Both the position numbers and the translations under genes were made by a program. Positions 1 to 7,364 of a stretch of 64,000 nt of DNA are shown in pieces. Under the pieces are notes generated by a model, which saw nothing but the letters and a program-made list of their open reading frames with translations, did not search any database and had not been told where the DNA came from. Source of the stretch: Agromyces ramosus (GTDB lineage Bacteria > Actinomycetota > Actinomycetes > Actinomycetales > Microbacteriaceae); contig NZ_JAUSYY010000001.1 in assembly GCF_030817175.1 (NCBI RefSeq), positions 2,232,001-2,296,000 of the forward strand. The letters run 5' to 3'. How positions within the stretch are numbered: the first letter of the stretch is position 1; the number at the start of each line of letters is the position of its first letter.

Positions 1-1530
1 CCGCTCGCCGGCTCGGGCGGTGGCGCGGCGGGCCCGCTCGGCACCTACCTCTCGATGCGCACGAGCGGCGTCACCCCCGAGCCCATGCCCGGCTCCAGCT
101 GGGGCGAACCGGGCGAGGGCCCGCCGCGGTTCGTGATCCAGGAGCACCATGCGAGGCGCCTGCACTTCGACCTCCGGCTCGAGCGCGACGGCGTGCTGAA
201 GAGCTGGGCGGTGCCCAAGGGCGTGCCCGAGACATCCGGCGTCAACCACCTCGCCGTGCAGACCGAAGACCATCCGATGGAGTACGCGACGTTCGAGGGC
301 ACGATCCCGGCTGGGGAGTACGGTGCAGGGTCGATGACCATCTGGGACGACGGCACGTATGCGACCGAGAAGTGGCGCGACGACGAGATCATCATCGACG
401 TCGACGGGCGGCCCGGTGGGCCCCTCGGCGGCACCGTGCGCCTCGCGCTCATCCGCACCGACGGCCGCGGCGAGAAGAGCAGCTGGCTGCTGCACCGCAT
501 GAAGGACCAGCGGCCAGGGCACTGGAGCCCGAAGGCGCGGCGAGCGGCGAACGCAGAGGTGGAGCCGATCCGTGAACGTCCGATGCTCGCCACGACCGGC
601 ACGCTCGGCCTGCTCGCCGGGGAGGAGTGGGCGCTCGAGTGGAAGTGGGACGGCATCCGGGTGCTCGCGAGAGCCGGCGGCGGCGGCATCCGGCTGCTGA
701 GCCGCAACGGCATCGACATCACTGCCCGGTATCCCGAGTTCGCGGCGCTGCCCGCGGTGCTCGAGGCGGATGCCCTCGTCGACGGCGAGATCGTCGCGCT
801 CGACGATGCAGGGCGCCCGAGCTTCGGCCTGCTCCAGCAGCGCATGGGCCTCACGAAGCCTCGCGAGATCGAGCGGGTGGCGGCGACCGTGCCGGCACGG
901 CTCGTGCTGTTCGACGTGCTCGAGGTCGGCGGCGAGTCGGTCATCGAAGCGCCGTACCTCGAACGCCGGACCCGCCTCGAACGGCTCGTGCGGCGCACGG
1001 GCGGCGTGCCCATCGAGGTGCCGGGCCCCGCCGAGGGAACCCCGGCCGAAGCGCTCGCGGAGAGCCGGCTACTCGGCCTCGAGGGCATCGTCGCGAAGCG
1101 GCCCCACGCTCGCTACCGCCCGGGCGTGCGCTCCGACGACTGGGTGAAGCTGAAGGTCACCCGAACGCAGGAGGTCGTCATCGGGGGGTATCGCCGCGGT
1201 ACCGGAACCCGCGCGGGCCGCATCCGCTCGCTGCTGCTCGGAATCCCGGGAGCGCAGGGCCTCGAGTACGTGGGCCGGGTCGGCTCCGGATTCCGCGAGA
1301 TCGAGCTCGACCGCCTCCTCGCGGCGCTGCGCCCGCTCGAGCAGCCGGCGTCGGCGTTCGTGGAGGTGCCGCCGGCCGATGCCCCCGACGCCGTGTGGGT
1401 GAGGCCCGAACTGGTCGGCGAGATCGAGCTCAGCGACTGGACCACGACGGGCGTCGCCCGCCACCCGCGGTGGCGGGGCCTCCGCCCCGACAAATCGCCC
1501 GATGACGTGCAGCGCGAGGAGCCCGAATGA
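1..1530 (+). CDS. LigD-type 3'-phosphoesterase / ATP-dependent DNA ligase, 5' end outside window
   Basis: Probably a repair ligase acting with Ku in non-homologous end joining. The first part, to about nt 520, is a 3'-phosphoesterase domain with the family pattern HHARRLHFDLRLE. The ligase adenylation domain follows, with motif I EWKWDGIR (the lysine codon at nt 643-645 would be the AMP acceptor), then an OB-fold domain. The frame is open from base 1. Residues encoded before the ATG at 55 already fit the family opening (L..Y......TPEP), so that ATG is probably internal and the gene starts upstream. An N-terminal polymerase domain could lie outside the window. The stop overlaps the next start (ATGA), which suggests translational coupling. 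The domain call is firm; full length is unknown. Confidence 0.88.
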   Translation, partial: PLAGSGGGAAGPLGTYLSMRTSGVTPEPMPGSSWGEPGEGPPRFVIQEHHARRLHFDLRLERDGVLKSWAVPKGVPETSGVNHLAVQTEDHPMEYATFEGTIPAGEYGAGSMTIWDDGTYATEKWRDDEIIIDVDGRPGGPLGGTVRLALIRTDGRGEKSSWLLHRMKDQRPGHWSPKARRAANAEVEPIRERPMLATTGTLGLLAGEEWALEWKWDGIRVLARAGGGGIRLLSRNGIDITARYPEFAALPAVLEADALVDGEIVALDDAGRPSFGLLQQRMGLTKPREIERVAATVPARLVLFDVLEVGGESVIEAPYLERRTRLERLVRRTGGVPIEVPGPAEGTPAEALAESRLLGLEGIVAKRPHARYRPGVRSDDWVKLKVTRTQEVVIGGYRRGTGTRAGRIRSLLLGIPGAQGLEYVGRVGSGFREIELDRLLAALRPLEQPASAFVEVPPADAPDAVWVRPELVGEIELSDWTTTGVARHPRWRGLRPDKSPDDVQREEPE

Positions 1531-2906
1531 GCGATCCCGAGGTGAAAGACGAGGAGCACCGCGACGACCGCGATGCGGGGAGCGACACCGAGCGCGACGT
1601 CGAGGAGCGTCGACACGGTGTGAAGCGGGTCGTCGGCCTGCTCGGGCCCGGACTCATCACCGGCGCCTCCGACGACGATCCGTCGGGCATCGCGACGTAC
1701 GCGCAGGCGGGTGCGATCTACGGGTACGGCACGCTCTGGACGGTGCCCGTCGTGCTCCCGCTCATGATCGCCGTGCAGGAGATCTGCGACCGCACCGCCT
1801 CCGCCACCGGCAAGAGCCTCGGCGCGCTGGCGCGGGAGCGGTTCACGGGCGGCTGGCGCATCGTGATCCTGCTGCTCGTGGTCGCGCTGTTCGCCGCGAA
1901 CGGGCTGAACGCCGCCGCCGACCTGCTCGCCGTCGGCGAGGGCATGGAGCTGCTGCACGCCGGTCCAGCCCAGCTCTGGAGCGCGGTCGCCGGCCTCGGC
2001 ATCGGCGTGATGCTGTTCTTCGGCTCCTTCACCATCGTGGCCAAGATCATCCGCTGGCTCTGTCTCAGCCTGTTCGCCTACGTCGGTGTGCTCGTCGTGG
2101 CGAACGTCGACTGGGTCGACGTTCTGAAGGGGCTCGCCGGCTTCGGCTTCGAGCTGACACCCGCGTACCTTGCCATGATCGTGGCCATTCTCGGCACGAG
2201 CCTCTCTCCGTACCTGTTCTTCTGGCAGAGCGAGGACCGCATCGAGGAGATGCGGGTGGCCCCCGAGGGCGGCGACGAACCGGTGCCGCTCGTGCGGCGC
2301 GGACGCAAGCGGGCTCGACGGCAGCTGCTCGAGACCCGCATCGACGTGGTCATCGGCATGGCCTTCTCCGTACTCGTCATGTTCGCGATCATCGTCGCGA
2401 CCGCGGCGACGCTCGGCGCCGAGGGCGAGAAGGTCGAGACCGCAGCGGATGCCGCGAGGGCCCTCGAGCCGATCGCCGGCCCCGGGGCATCCGTGCTCTT
2501 CGCCCTCGGCTTCATCGGGTCGGGCCTGCTCGCCGTGCCCGTGCTCGTCACCGCGGGATCCGCCGCGCTCGCAGCCCTCCTCGGCAGGGACTGGAGCCTC
2601 GCCGCGAGCCCGCGCCGCGACCCGTTCTTCTACACGCTCGTGGGGGTCGGCACGGTCGGCGGCGTGGTCCTCAGCCTCGTGTCGGCGAACGCCGTGCAGC
2701 TGCTCGTGTTCAGCGCGCTGATCAATGGGATCGTGGCCGCGCCGTTCCTCATCCTCGTCATGATCATCGCCCGCGACCGGAAGGTGATGGGCGCATTCCG
2801 GGCGGGCCCGCTCGCGGCGTCCGTCGGGTGGCTCGCGGCGGGCGTGATGACCGTGGCGAGTGTGCTGGGCGTCGTGCTGACCATCGCCGCCATCTTCGGC
2901 GGGTGA
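1527..2906 (+). CDS. Nramp-related divalent metal transporter
   Basis: A 459-residue polytopic membrane protein of the Nramp (SLC11-like) fold. After a charged 35-residue N-terminus, the first helix region reads GPGLITGASDDDPSG. Classical Nramp proteins have DPGN there; this subgroup has DPSG. The second metal-binding segment, MPH in classical members, is replaced by LSPYLFFWQ around residue 230. The substrate may therefore not be Mn/Fe; Mg or another ion is possible (inference from known Nramp-related subgroups). The start overlaps the ligase stop, so the two are probably cotranscribed. The end faces the topoisomerase gene with only 4 nt between. Confidence 0.85.
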   Translation: MSDPEVKDEEHRDDRDAGSDTERDVEERRHGVKRVVGLLGPGLITGASDDDPSGIATYAQAGAIYGYGTLWTVPVVLPLMIAVQEICDRTASATGKSLGALARERFTGGWRIVILLLVVALFAANGLNAAADLLAVGEGMELLHAGPAQLWSAVAGLGIGVMLFFGSFTIVAKIIRWLCLSLFAYVGVLVVANVDWVDVLKGLAGFGFELTPAYLAMIVAILGTSLSPYLFFWQSEDRIEEMRVAPEGGDEPVPLVRRGRKRARRQLLETRIDVVIGMAFSVLVMFAIIVATAATLGAEGEKVETAADAARALEPIAGPGASVLFALGFIGSGLLAVPVLVTAGSAALAALLGRDWSLAASPRRDPFFYTLVGVGTVGGVVLSLVSANAVQLLVFSALINGIVAAPFLILVMIIARDRKVMGAFRAGPLAASVGWLAAGVMTVASVLGVVLTIAAIFGG

Positions 2907-2910
2907 GCCC

Positions 2911-3888
2911 TCAGGAATCCGCGTCGCCGGTGAGCAGGTCGAGCAGGCTGGCCTCGCGGTTGCCCAGGCGCGAGACGACTCGTCCCGCCTCGTAGGCCTC
3001 GATCACCCGAGGATCGACGTAGCTGCCGCGAGCGATCGCCGGCGTGTTGCCGAGCACCCGTGCGGCCTCCTCGATCGCCTCGCGGACGGCGCGGGACCGC
3101 GCGCGGGCGGTCGTCTCCACTCCGAGCGCGGCCAAATGGTCGGCCGCCACGATCGTGCCCCGCAGTGTGCGGAAGTCCTTCGCCGTGAAGTCGCCACCGG
3201 TTCTCGCCCGGATGTCCTCGTTCACATCGACCGGCCCGACCGCGCGCATCGCTCGCCCCGCCGACCAGGCGAAGAGCCGTGCAGCGGCCGAACGCTGAGC
3301 TGCACGCCCGACGAACGCCGCGAGCGCGGCATCCGAGACTCGCAGGTCCTGGGTGATGCCACCCTTCGCGCGGAATCGCAGCCGAACCGTCTCGGCGTCG
3401 TCGAGCGAGGCATTGCGCACGAGCAGCGTCGTGAGGCCGCGGCTCCGGAAGCCCGCGAGGGACTCCTCTGAGCCGATGCGGATCGCGCCGAGGTCGAGCG
3501 TGCGGAACGCGGCCGCGAGCACGCGCTCTCGAGGCAGCTCGTCGAGCGCGAGGTCGCGTCGCACCGTTCGGCGGGCGAGCGGGAGCGACGCGGCGAGCGC
3601 GGTCATGCGGAGGAACTTCTCTGCGTCCTGGCGCTCGCGCCACGCCGGGTGGTACAGGTACTGGCGACGGCCGGCCGCGTCGACGCCGACGGCGAGGATG
3701 TGCGCGTTCGCGGCATCCGCGATCCAGACGTCCTCCCACGCCGGTGGGATCGCGAGGTCGGCGATGCGGGCGCGCTCGGCGCGGCCGGCGACACCGCCGT
3801 CGCTGTGCACGTACGCGAAACCGCGCCCCCGTCTCACCCGTGCGAATCCGGGTGAGACGTAGGGCTCGACCCGTTTGAGGCGCGGCAT
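2911..3888 (-). CDS. DNA topoisomerase IB (poxvirus type)
   Basis: A 325-residue type IB topoisomerase, which relaxes supercoils by forming a 3'-phosphotyrosyl link. The N-terminal domain has the pattern PPAWEDVWIA and the segment GRRQYLYHPAWR. The catalytic domain includes FTAKDFRTLRGT and, near the C-terminus, SYVDPRV, whose tyrosine is the likely nucleophile. Bacterial members of this family are about this length. It is the last gene of a minus-strand run SDR - small Rho-N-like protein - TopIB with gaps of 6-15 nt, so it is probably driven by the stress-type promoter at 5085-5122. Confidence 0.9.
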   Translation of the reverse strand: MPRLKRVEPYVSPGFARVRRGRGFAYVHSDGGVAGRAERARIADLAIPPAWEDVWIADAANAHILAVGVDAAGRRQYLYHPAWRERQDAEKFLRMTALAASLPLARRTVRRDLALDELPRERVLAAAFRTLDLGAIRIGSEESLAGFRSRGLTTLLVRNASLDDAETVRLRFRAKGGITQDLRVSDAALAAFVGRAAQRSAAARLFAWSAGRAMRAVGPVDVNEDIRARTGGDFTAKDFRTLRGTIVAADHLAALGVETTARARSRAVREAIEEAARVLGNTPAIARGSYVDPRVIEAYEAGRVVSRLGNREASLLDLLTGDADS

Positions 3889-3894
3889 CCGGGG

Positions 3895-4161
3895 TCAGTG
3901 GTTGCGGAGGGCCGAGATGAGTTCGGACTTGCGCTTCCCGCTGTACCCGGTGATGCCGAGCTCCTTCGCGCGCTTCTTCAGTGCGTCGACGGTCCAGTCG
4001 TCGTAGTCGCCGTGCTTGCCGCCCTTGCGGCCGACGGCGCTCCGGCCCTGCTTGGCTGCGGCGTTCGAGATGCGAGCGGCCTTCTCCTTCGACGCTCCGT
4101 CATCGCGGAGCTCCTCGTAGAGCTTCGGATCCTTCAGCGACGAGTTCTTGCGTCCCGGCAT
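3895..4161 (-). CDS. small Rho N-terminal-like (SAP-type) protein
   Basis: An 88-residue basic protein. The C-terminal half (WTVDALKKRAKELGITGYSGKRKSELISALR) has the pattern of the Rho termination factor N-terminal/SAP-like fold, a small nucleic-acid-binding helix bundle. The N-terminal half (KDPKLYEELRDDGASKEKAARISNA) matches a short conserved bacterial family usually annotated as a DUF or Rho-like protein. It lies between the SDR and topoisomerase genes in one minus-strand operon. A ribosome binding site (AAGGAA) lies upstream of the ATG. Its precise role is unknown; nucleic-acid binding is inferred. Confidence 0.8.
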   Translation of the reverse strand: MPGRKNSSLKDPKLYEELRDDGASKEKAARISNAAAKQGRSAVGRKGGKHGDYDDWTVDALKKRAKELGITGYSGKRKSELISALRNH

Positions 4162-4176
4162 GGTGTGTTCCTTTCC

Positions 4177-5061
4177 TTACAGGGCGCGGCCGCCGGTGAC
4201 CGGCAGCACCGCGCCAGACACGTACGACGCGTCGTCGGACGCGAGGTACACGTAGGCGCCCGCGAGCTCGGCGGGCTGTCCCGCCCGGCCGAGCGGGGTG
4301 TTGCGACCGAACTCGGGCAGCTTGTCGGGCCAGCCCGTAGCCGGGATGAGCGGCGTCCAGATCGGACCTGGAGCGACCGCATTGACCCGGATGCCCCGTG
4401 GCCCGAGCTCTTCGGCGAGCGCCTTGGTGAACGCGACGAGCGCGGCCTTCGTCATCGCGTAGTCGACGAGTGTCGACGACGGGTCGAATCCCTGGATCGA
4501 CGTCGTCGTGATGATGCTGGAGCCCGCCTCCATCAGGGGCACCGCTGCGCGCGCGAGGAAGACCGGCGCGAAGAGGTTCACTCGCATCACGGCCTCGAAG
4601 TCGTCGGTCGGGATCTCGTCGATGCCGCTGCGGTTGCGCTGGTGCGCCGCGTTCAGCACGAGCAGGTCGACGCCGCCGAAGGCCTGGTCGGTGTGCTCCA
4701 CGAGTTCCTTGCAGTGCGCCTCGTCGCGCAGGTCGCCCGGCAGCAGCAGCGGATCGGCTCCGGCATCCCGGATCCAGTGCGCCGTCTCGTCGGCGTCGGC
4801 CTGCTCGCTCGGCAGGAAGGCGATCGCGACCTGCGCGCCCTCGCGCGCGAAGGCGATCGCGACGGCACGGCCGATGCCGGAGTCGCCGCCCGTGATGAGT
4901 GCCCTGCGTCCCTCGAGGCGTCGGCTCCCGCGATAGCTCTGCTCGCCGTGGTCGGGCAGTGGCGACATCCGTTCGGTGAGACCCGGCGGTTGCTGTTCTT
5001 GTCGAGGGAACGGGTCGGTGGTGTGCTTGGTTGTCGGATCGATCAACTGATCGTTGGTCAT
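4177..5061 (-). CDS. SDR family oxidoreductase (general-stress type)
   Basis: A 294-residue NAD(P)-dependent short-chain dehydrogenase. It has the 45-50 residue N-terminal extension seen in the YghA/YhdF-like stress group (DPFPRQEQQPPGLTERM). The nucleotide-binding motif is TGGDSGIGRA, NAA marks strand 4, and the active site has S(I)Q...Y-x-x-x-K (DYAMTKAAL). Substrate is unknown. I chose the ATG at 5061 because AGGAGG lies 6 nt upstream. A longer start at 5109 would lie upstream of the promoter's -10 box (5085-5090), which argues against it. It heads an operon with the Rho-like protein and topoisomerase IB. Confidence 0.88.
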   Translation of the reverse strand: MTNDQLIDPTTKHTTDPFPRQEQQPPGLTERMSPLPDHGEQSYRGSRRLEGRRALITGGDSGIGRAVAIAFAREGAQVAIAFLPSEQADADETAHWIRDAGADPLLLPGDLRDEAHCKELVEHTDQAFGGVDLLVLNAAHQRNRSGIDEIPTDDFEAVMRVNLFAPVFLARAAVPLMEAGSSIITTTSIQGFDPSSTLVDYAMTKAALVAFTKALAEELGPRGIRVNAVAPGPIWTPLIPATGWPDKLPEFGRNTPLGRAGQPAELAGAYVYLASDDASYVSGAVLPVTGGRAL

Positions 5062-5084
5062 GACGCCTCCTCGGATCGCGAGCC

Positions 5085-5122
5085 ACGGTACGCGGGGCCC
5101 GGCGGCCATGGCAGGGGTTGAC
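5085..5122 (-). promoter_or_regulatory. GTCAA-CCCC type promoter of the SDR operon
   Basis: Read on the minus strand: GTCAACCCCTGCC begins at 5122, and TACCGT (5090-5085) follows 27 nt after GTCAA. The start codon at 5061 then has a leader of roughly 17 nt with AGGAGG. This is one member of a family of similar promoters in the window. Its function is inferred from position and recurrence. Confidence 0.6.
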
Positions 5123-5192
5123 AGGGGCCTCCGGATGCCTCTCGATCGGCGCGGATTCGCGGTTCGGCGGGTAGCACGCGCCGAGAACGGCG

Positions 5193-5231
5193 GTCAACCC
5201 CTAGCCGCGCGGCTCAGCGCGGCCGTAACGT
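5193..5231 (+). promoter_or_regulatory. GTCAA-CCCC type promoter of the small membrane protein
   Basis: GTCAACCCCTAGCC starts at 5193, and TAACGT (5226-5231) lies 28 nt after GTCAA, the spacing seen for the other members. A leader of about 90 nt follows, containing an imperfect hairpin (GGTTCGGCC / GGCCGGAACC). This promoter and that of the SDR operon are divergent, 70 bp apart. Confidence 0.55.
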
Positions 5232-5330
5232 CGATGTCACGAGGCGCACCACGCCTCCAGGTTCGGCCGAACGGCCGGAACCGTCTATCCGCCTCACACT
5301 CACGAGCGCGGAACATGTGAAGGAGAGATC

Positions 5331-5495
5331 ATGAACATCCTCGTCGCCATCATCGCCATCGCCGCCGTTGTGCTGCTCATCACGGGTGGAGTCGTGCCCA
5401 CGTTGAACTTCCTGCTGTGGGTGGGGCTCGCACTGGCGATCATCGCGGTCATCGTGTTCCTCGTTCGTTACCTCGGCGGGAACCGAACCGTCTGA
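5331..5495 (+). CDS. small two-helix membrane protein
   Basis: A 54-residue hydrophobic protein with two predicted membrane helices, about residues 3-22 and 27-47, separated by a short VVPTLN turn. It ends in a basic tail (RYLGGNRTV). The start has a good ribosome binding site (AAGGAGA, 6 nt spacing). It is monocistronic: promoter upstream, strong terminator directly after. Small membrane proteins of this type are common stress-induced genes in Actinobacteria, but I cannot assign a function. Confidence 0.75.
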   Translation: MNILVAIIAIAAVVLLITGGVVPTLNFLLWVGLALAIIAVIVFLVRYLGGNRTV

Positions 5496-5507
5496 TCAGC
5501 GAAGCAG

Positions 5508-5539
5508 CGGAACGGGCGGCCTTCGGGCCGCCCGTTCCG
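5508..5539 (+). terminator. strong hairpin terminator
   Basis: A perfect 14-bp stem (CGGAACGGGCGGCC and its complement) is closed by a TTCG tetraloop, starting 12 nt after the small membrane gene. There is no long T-run, as is usual in high-GC Actinobacteria. Confidence 0.8.
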
Positions 5540-5637
5540 TATGTCCAGCCTGCTGCGGGGACCGACTGATCGGATGCCGGGTCGCCGTTCGTCCTCGGAA
5601 TGGGCCACCTCGACCGACACGCCGTATGCTGAGTGGC

Positions 5638-6030
5638 GTGGGAACCCTGTATTACGGCGATTCCGGCACCCCGATCGGCATCGAGGACCGAGCGCTCGCG
5701 CACCTGAAGATCGCCATCACAACGAAACTGCGCCGAGGAGAGAGCTTCACGCTCTCGTGGCGCCACGCCGAAGACCAGCCCCGCGGGCGCAGCACGCTCT
5801 GGCTGCACGCATCGATCCCCCTTCGTTTCGTCTTCGACGAGCCCGAGGCCCCCGAGCTCAGCCGGCAGTGGATCGAAGACCTCATGAGGTCGGCGAACAG
5901 CACGGGCGGAATCCAGCTCATTCCCGAGCAGCTCGACACCGACCCGATCCCGACGCTCCCCGAGCAGCCGGTACAGGTCGGCGTCGATGTGCAAGAGGTC
6001 GACGCCGCGAAGAACGCGCAGACCGCCTAG
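5638..6030 (+). CDS. DUF7882 family protein, copy 1
   Basis: A 130-residue protein of a small family common in Microbacteriaceae, sometimes mislabelled as an ATP-dependent DNA ligase. Conserved segments are LAHLKIAITTKLRRGESF, LWLHASIPLRFVF and a block with ANSTGG. It is paralogous to the minus-strand gene at 6936-7259. I chose the GTG at 5638: the protein then begins MGTLYY, aligning with MGKFIY of the paralogue. Also TATGCT (5625-5630) lies 7 nt upstream, as for a leaderless mRNA; the ATG at 5626 lies inside that box. The acidic tail beyond residue 100 is unique to this copy. Function unknown. Confidence 0.8.
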   Translation: MGTLYYGDSGTPIGIEDRALAHLKIAITTKLRRGESFTLSWRHAEDQPRGRSTLWLHASIPLRFVFDEPEAPELSRQWIEDLMRSANSTGGIQLIPEQLDTDPIPTLPEQPVQVGVDVQEVDAAKNAQTA

Positions 6031-6061
6031 GCGGCCTGCGCTCGACTTCGCTGAACGCTGC

Positions 6062-6556
6062 TTAGATCCGCAGGTCGGGGTCGGTGCCGGACGTGGTTTC
6101 GCCGCCGTGGATCTCACCGCGCCATGCGCCGCTCGAGCGTTCGCGGTCCTCGATGAAGTCCTTGAATCGCGCCAGGTCCTTCTTCACCTGCATGTCGTCG
6201 AGCTGCAGCGCGGCACCAGCCTGCTCGACGAATCCCTCGGGCTCCCATTCGATCTCGAGGTCGATGCGCGTGGAGTCGGGACTCAGCGGCGTGAAGCGGA
6301 CGCGGCCGTGGTGGACGACCTCGCCGATGCTGCGCCATGCCACGTGGTCGTCGGGCACCTGGTCGCCGATCTCGGCGTCGAACTCGCGCTTGACTCCGGC
6401 GATCGAGACGGTCCAGTGCGTCAACGTGTCGCCGATCTGCTCAACCGAGTCGACGCCGCCGAGGAACTCGGGGAACGACTCGAACTGGGTCCACTGGTTG
6501 TAGGCGACACGGACGGGCACATCCACATCGGTCGACGCGGTCACTGTCGTGCTCAT
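6062..6556 (-). CDS. SRPBCC family (polyketide cyclase/dehydrase-like) protein
   Basis: A 164-residue protein with the START/SRPBCC helix-grip fold, which binds a small hydrophobic ligand. The N-terminus has the typical pattern VDVPVRVAYNQWTQFESFPEFL, followed by strands and a long C-terminal helix (LQLDDMQVKKDLARFKDFIE). The ATG at 6556 is chosen because GGAGGAG lies 7 nt upstream. It has its own GTCAA-like promoter (6603-6642). No substrate can be inferred; relatives are often part of general stress regulons. Confidence 0.85.
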   Translation of the reverse strand: MSTTVTASTDVDVPVRVAYNQWTQFESFPEFLGGVDSVEQIGDTLTHWTVSIAGVKREFDAEIGDQVPDDHVAWRSIGEVVHHGRVRFTPLSPDSTRIDLEIEWEPEGFVEQAGAALQLDDMQVKKDLARFKDFIEDRERSSGAWRGEIHGGETTSGTDPDLRI

Positions 6557-6602
6557 GATGGTCTCCTCCTGTCCGGGGCAGCCGATCGGGGCCCCGTCAG
6601 CC

Positions 6603-6642
6603 ACGGTAGGCAGCATGGTCACCGTGCCGCGAGGGGCTTGTC
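6603..6642 (-). promoter_or_regulatory. GTCAA-CCCC type promoter of the SRPBCC gene
   Basis: On the minus strand GACAAGCCCCTCGC starts at 6642, and TACCGT (6608-6603) lies 29 nt after GACAA. The first element has one mismatch (T to A) to the common GTCAA. The leader is about 40 nt. Confidence 0.5.
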
Positions 6643-6699
6643 TCCCCGGGTGACGGCTGCTAGACGGGAGGTGGGGATGACGAGGGTAAGGAGTCGGCC

Positions 6700-6921
6700 A
6701 TGAGTGCCAACGAGGAACGAGCCAGCGACACCATGAGCGTCGAGCGCTGGTGGCCGCATCTGTCGATCGCGTCGAAGCACCGGTTGCTCGCCGATCTCGA
6801 CGGACCGATCGACGACGACACCGCGGCGGAGATCGAGGCGGTGCATGGCACCGCGCCGCCGGAGCGCCTCACCCGGGCCGCGCGGGACTTCATCCGCACG
6901 CAGATCGAGGCGGTCGACTGA
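6700..6921 (+). CDS. small hypothetical protein
   Basis: A 73-residue acidic soluble protein (SVERWWPHLSIASKHRLLADL...). It is predicted to be mostly helical, with no recognised domain. AAGGAG precedes the ATG by 8 nt, and TAGACG at 6661-6666 is a possible -10 box. It lies between the SRPBCC gene and the second DUF7882 gene. I do not recognise the family. Confidence 0.7.
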   Translation: MSANEERASDTMSVERWWPHLSIASKHRLLADLDGPIDDDTAAEIEAVHGTAPPERLTRAARDFIRTQIEAVD

Positions 6922-6935
6922 GTCGCGCGGCGGGG

Positions 6936-7259
6936 CTACTCGGCCTCGAACGGCTCGGTCTGCTCGGGCTCGGGCATGAAGTGGAGCCCGGCGGTGCTGT
7001 TGGCCGCGAGCAGCATCTGCTCGACCCAGAGGCGGTTGAGCGCGGGCGGTCGGTTGCCGCTGAACACGAACTGCAGGGGGATCGACTCGTGCAACCAGAT
7101 GGTCGTGCGTCCGCTGCCGTTCTCGACGCCGTGCTCCCACGTCATGGCGAAGCTCTCGGACCGGCGCAGCTTGTTGAGGATCGCGACTCGCAGGTGGGCA
7201 AGCGTGCGATCGTCGATCTCGATCTCACGCGATGACGAGTTGTAGATGAACTTGCCCAT
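6936..7259 (-). CDS. DUF7882 family protein, copy 2
   Basis: A 107-residue paralogue of the protein at 5638-6030. Shared blocks are LAHLRVAILNKLRRSESF, IWLHESIPLQFVF and LLAANSTAG; the N-terminus reads MGKFIYN. It lacks the C-terminal extension of copy 1, and its tail ends EPEQTEPFEAE. TAGAGT lies 6 nt before the ATG, consistent with a leaderless transcript. The two copies face each other across the SRPBCC and 73-residue genes, so this may be an old inverted duplication. Function unknown. Confidence 0.8.
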   Translation of the reverse strand: MGKFIYNSSSREIEIDDRTLAHLRVAILNKLRRSESFAMTWEHGVENGSGRTTIWLHESIPLQFVFSGNRPPALNRLWVEQMLLAANSTAGLHFMPEPEQTEPFEAE

Positions 7260-7319
7260 GTCGGCACTCTAGTCGGCAGGACGCCGCTCGCGCATGGCGT
7301 GTTCCACGCGTCCGGGGGT

Positions 7320-7358
7320 GTCAAGCCCCTGCCTGCGGGAGGGCCGCGCGAGTAGGAA
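7320..7358 (+). promoter_or_regulatory. GTCAA-CCCC type promoter of the alcohol dehydrogenase
   Basis: GTCAAGCCCCTGCC starts at 7320, and TAGGAA (7353-7358) lies 28 nt after GTCAA. The start codon is only 6 nt after the -10 box, so the transcript should be leaderless. Confidence 0.6.
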
Positions 7359-7364
7359 CAGACC

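Noticed and set aside
55..1530. ATG at 55 as the true start of the ligase gene.
   Set aside because: The frame is open to base 1 and residues before the ATG fit the domain's conserved opening, so the gene more likely begins upstream of the window.
5626..5637. ATG at 5626 as start of the first DUF7882 gene.
   Set aside because: It lies inside the probable -10 box TATGCT and adds residues not seen in the paralogue; GTG 5638 fits better.
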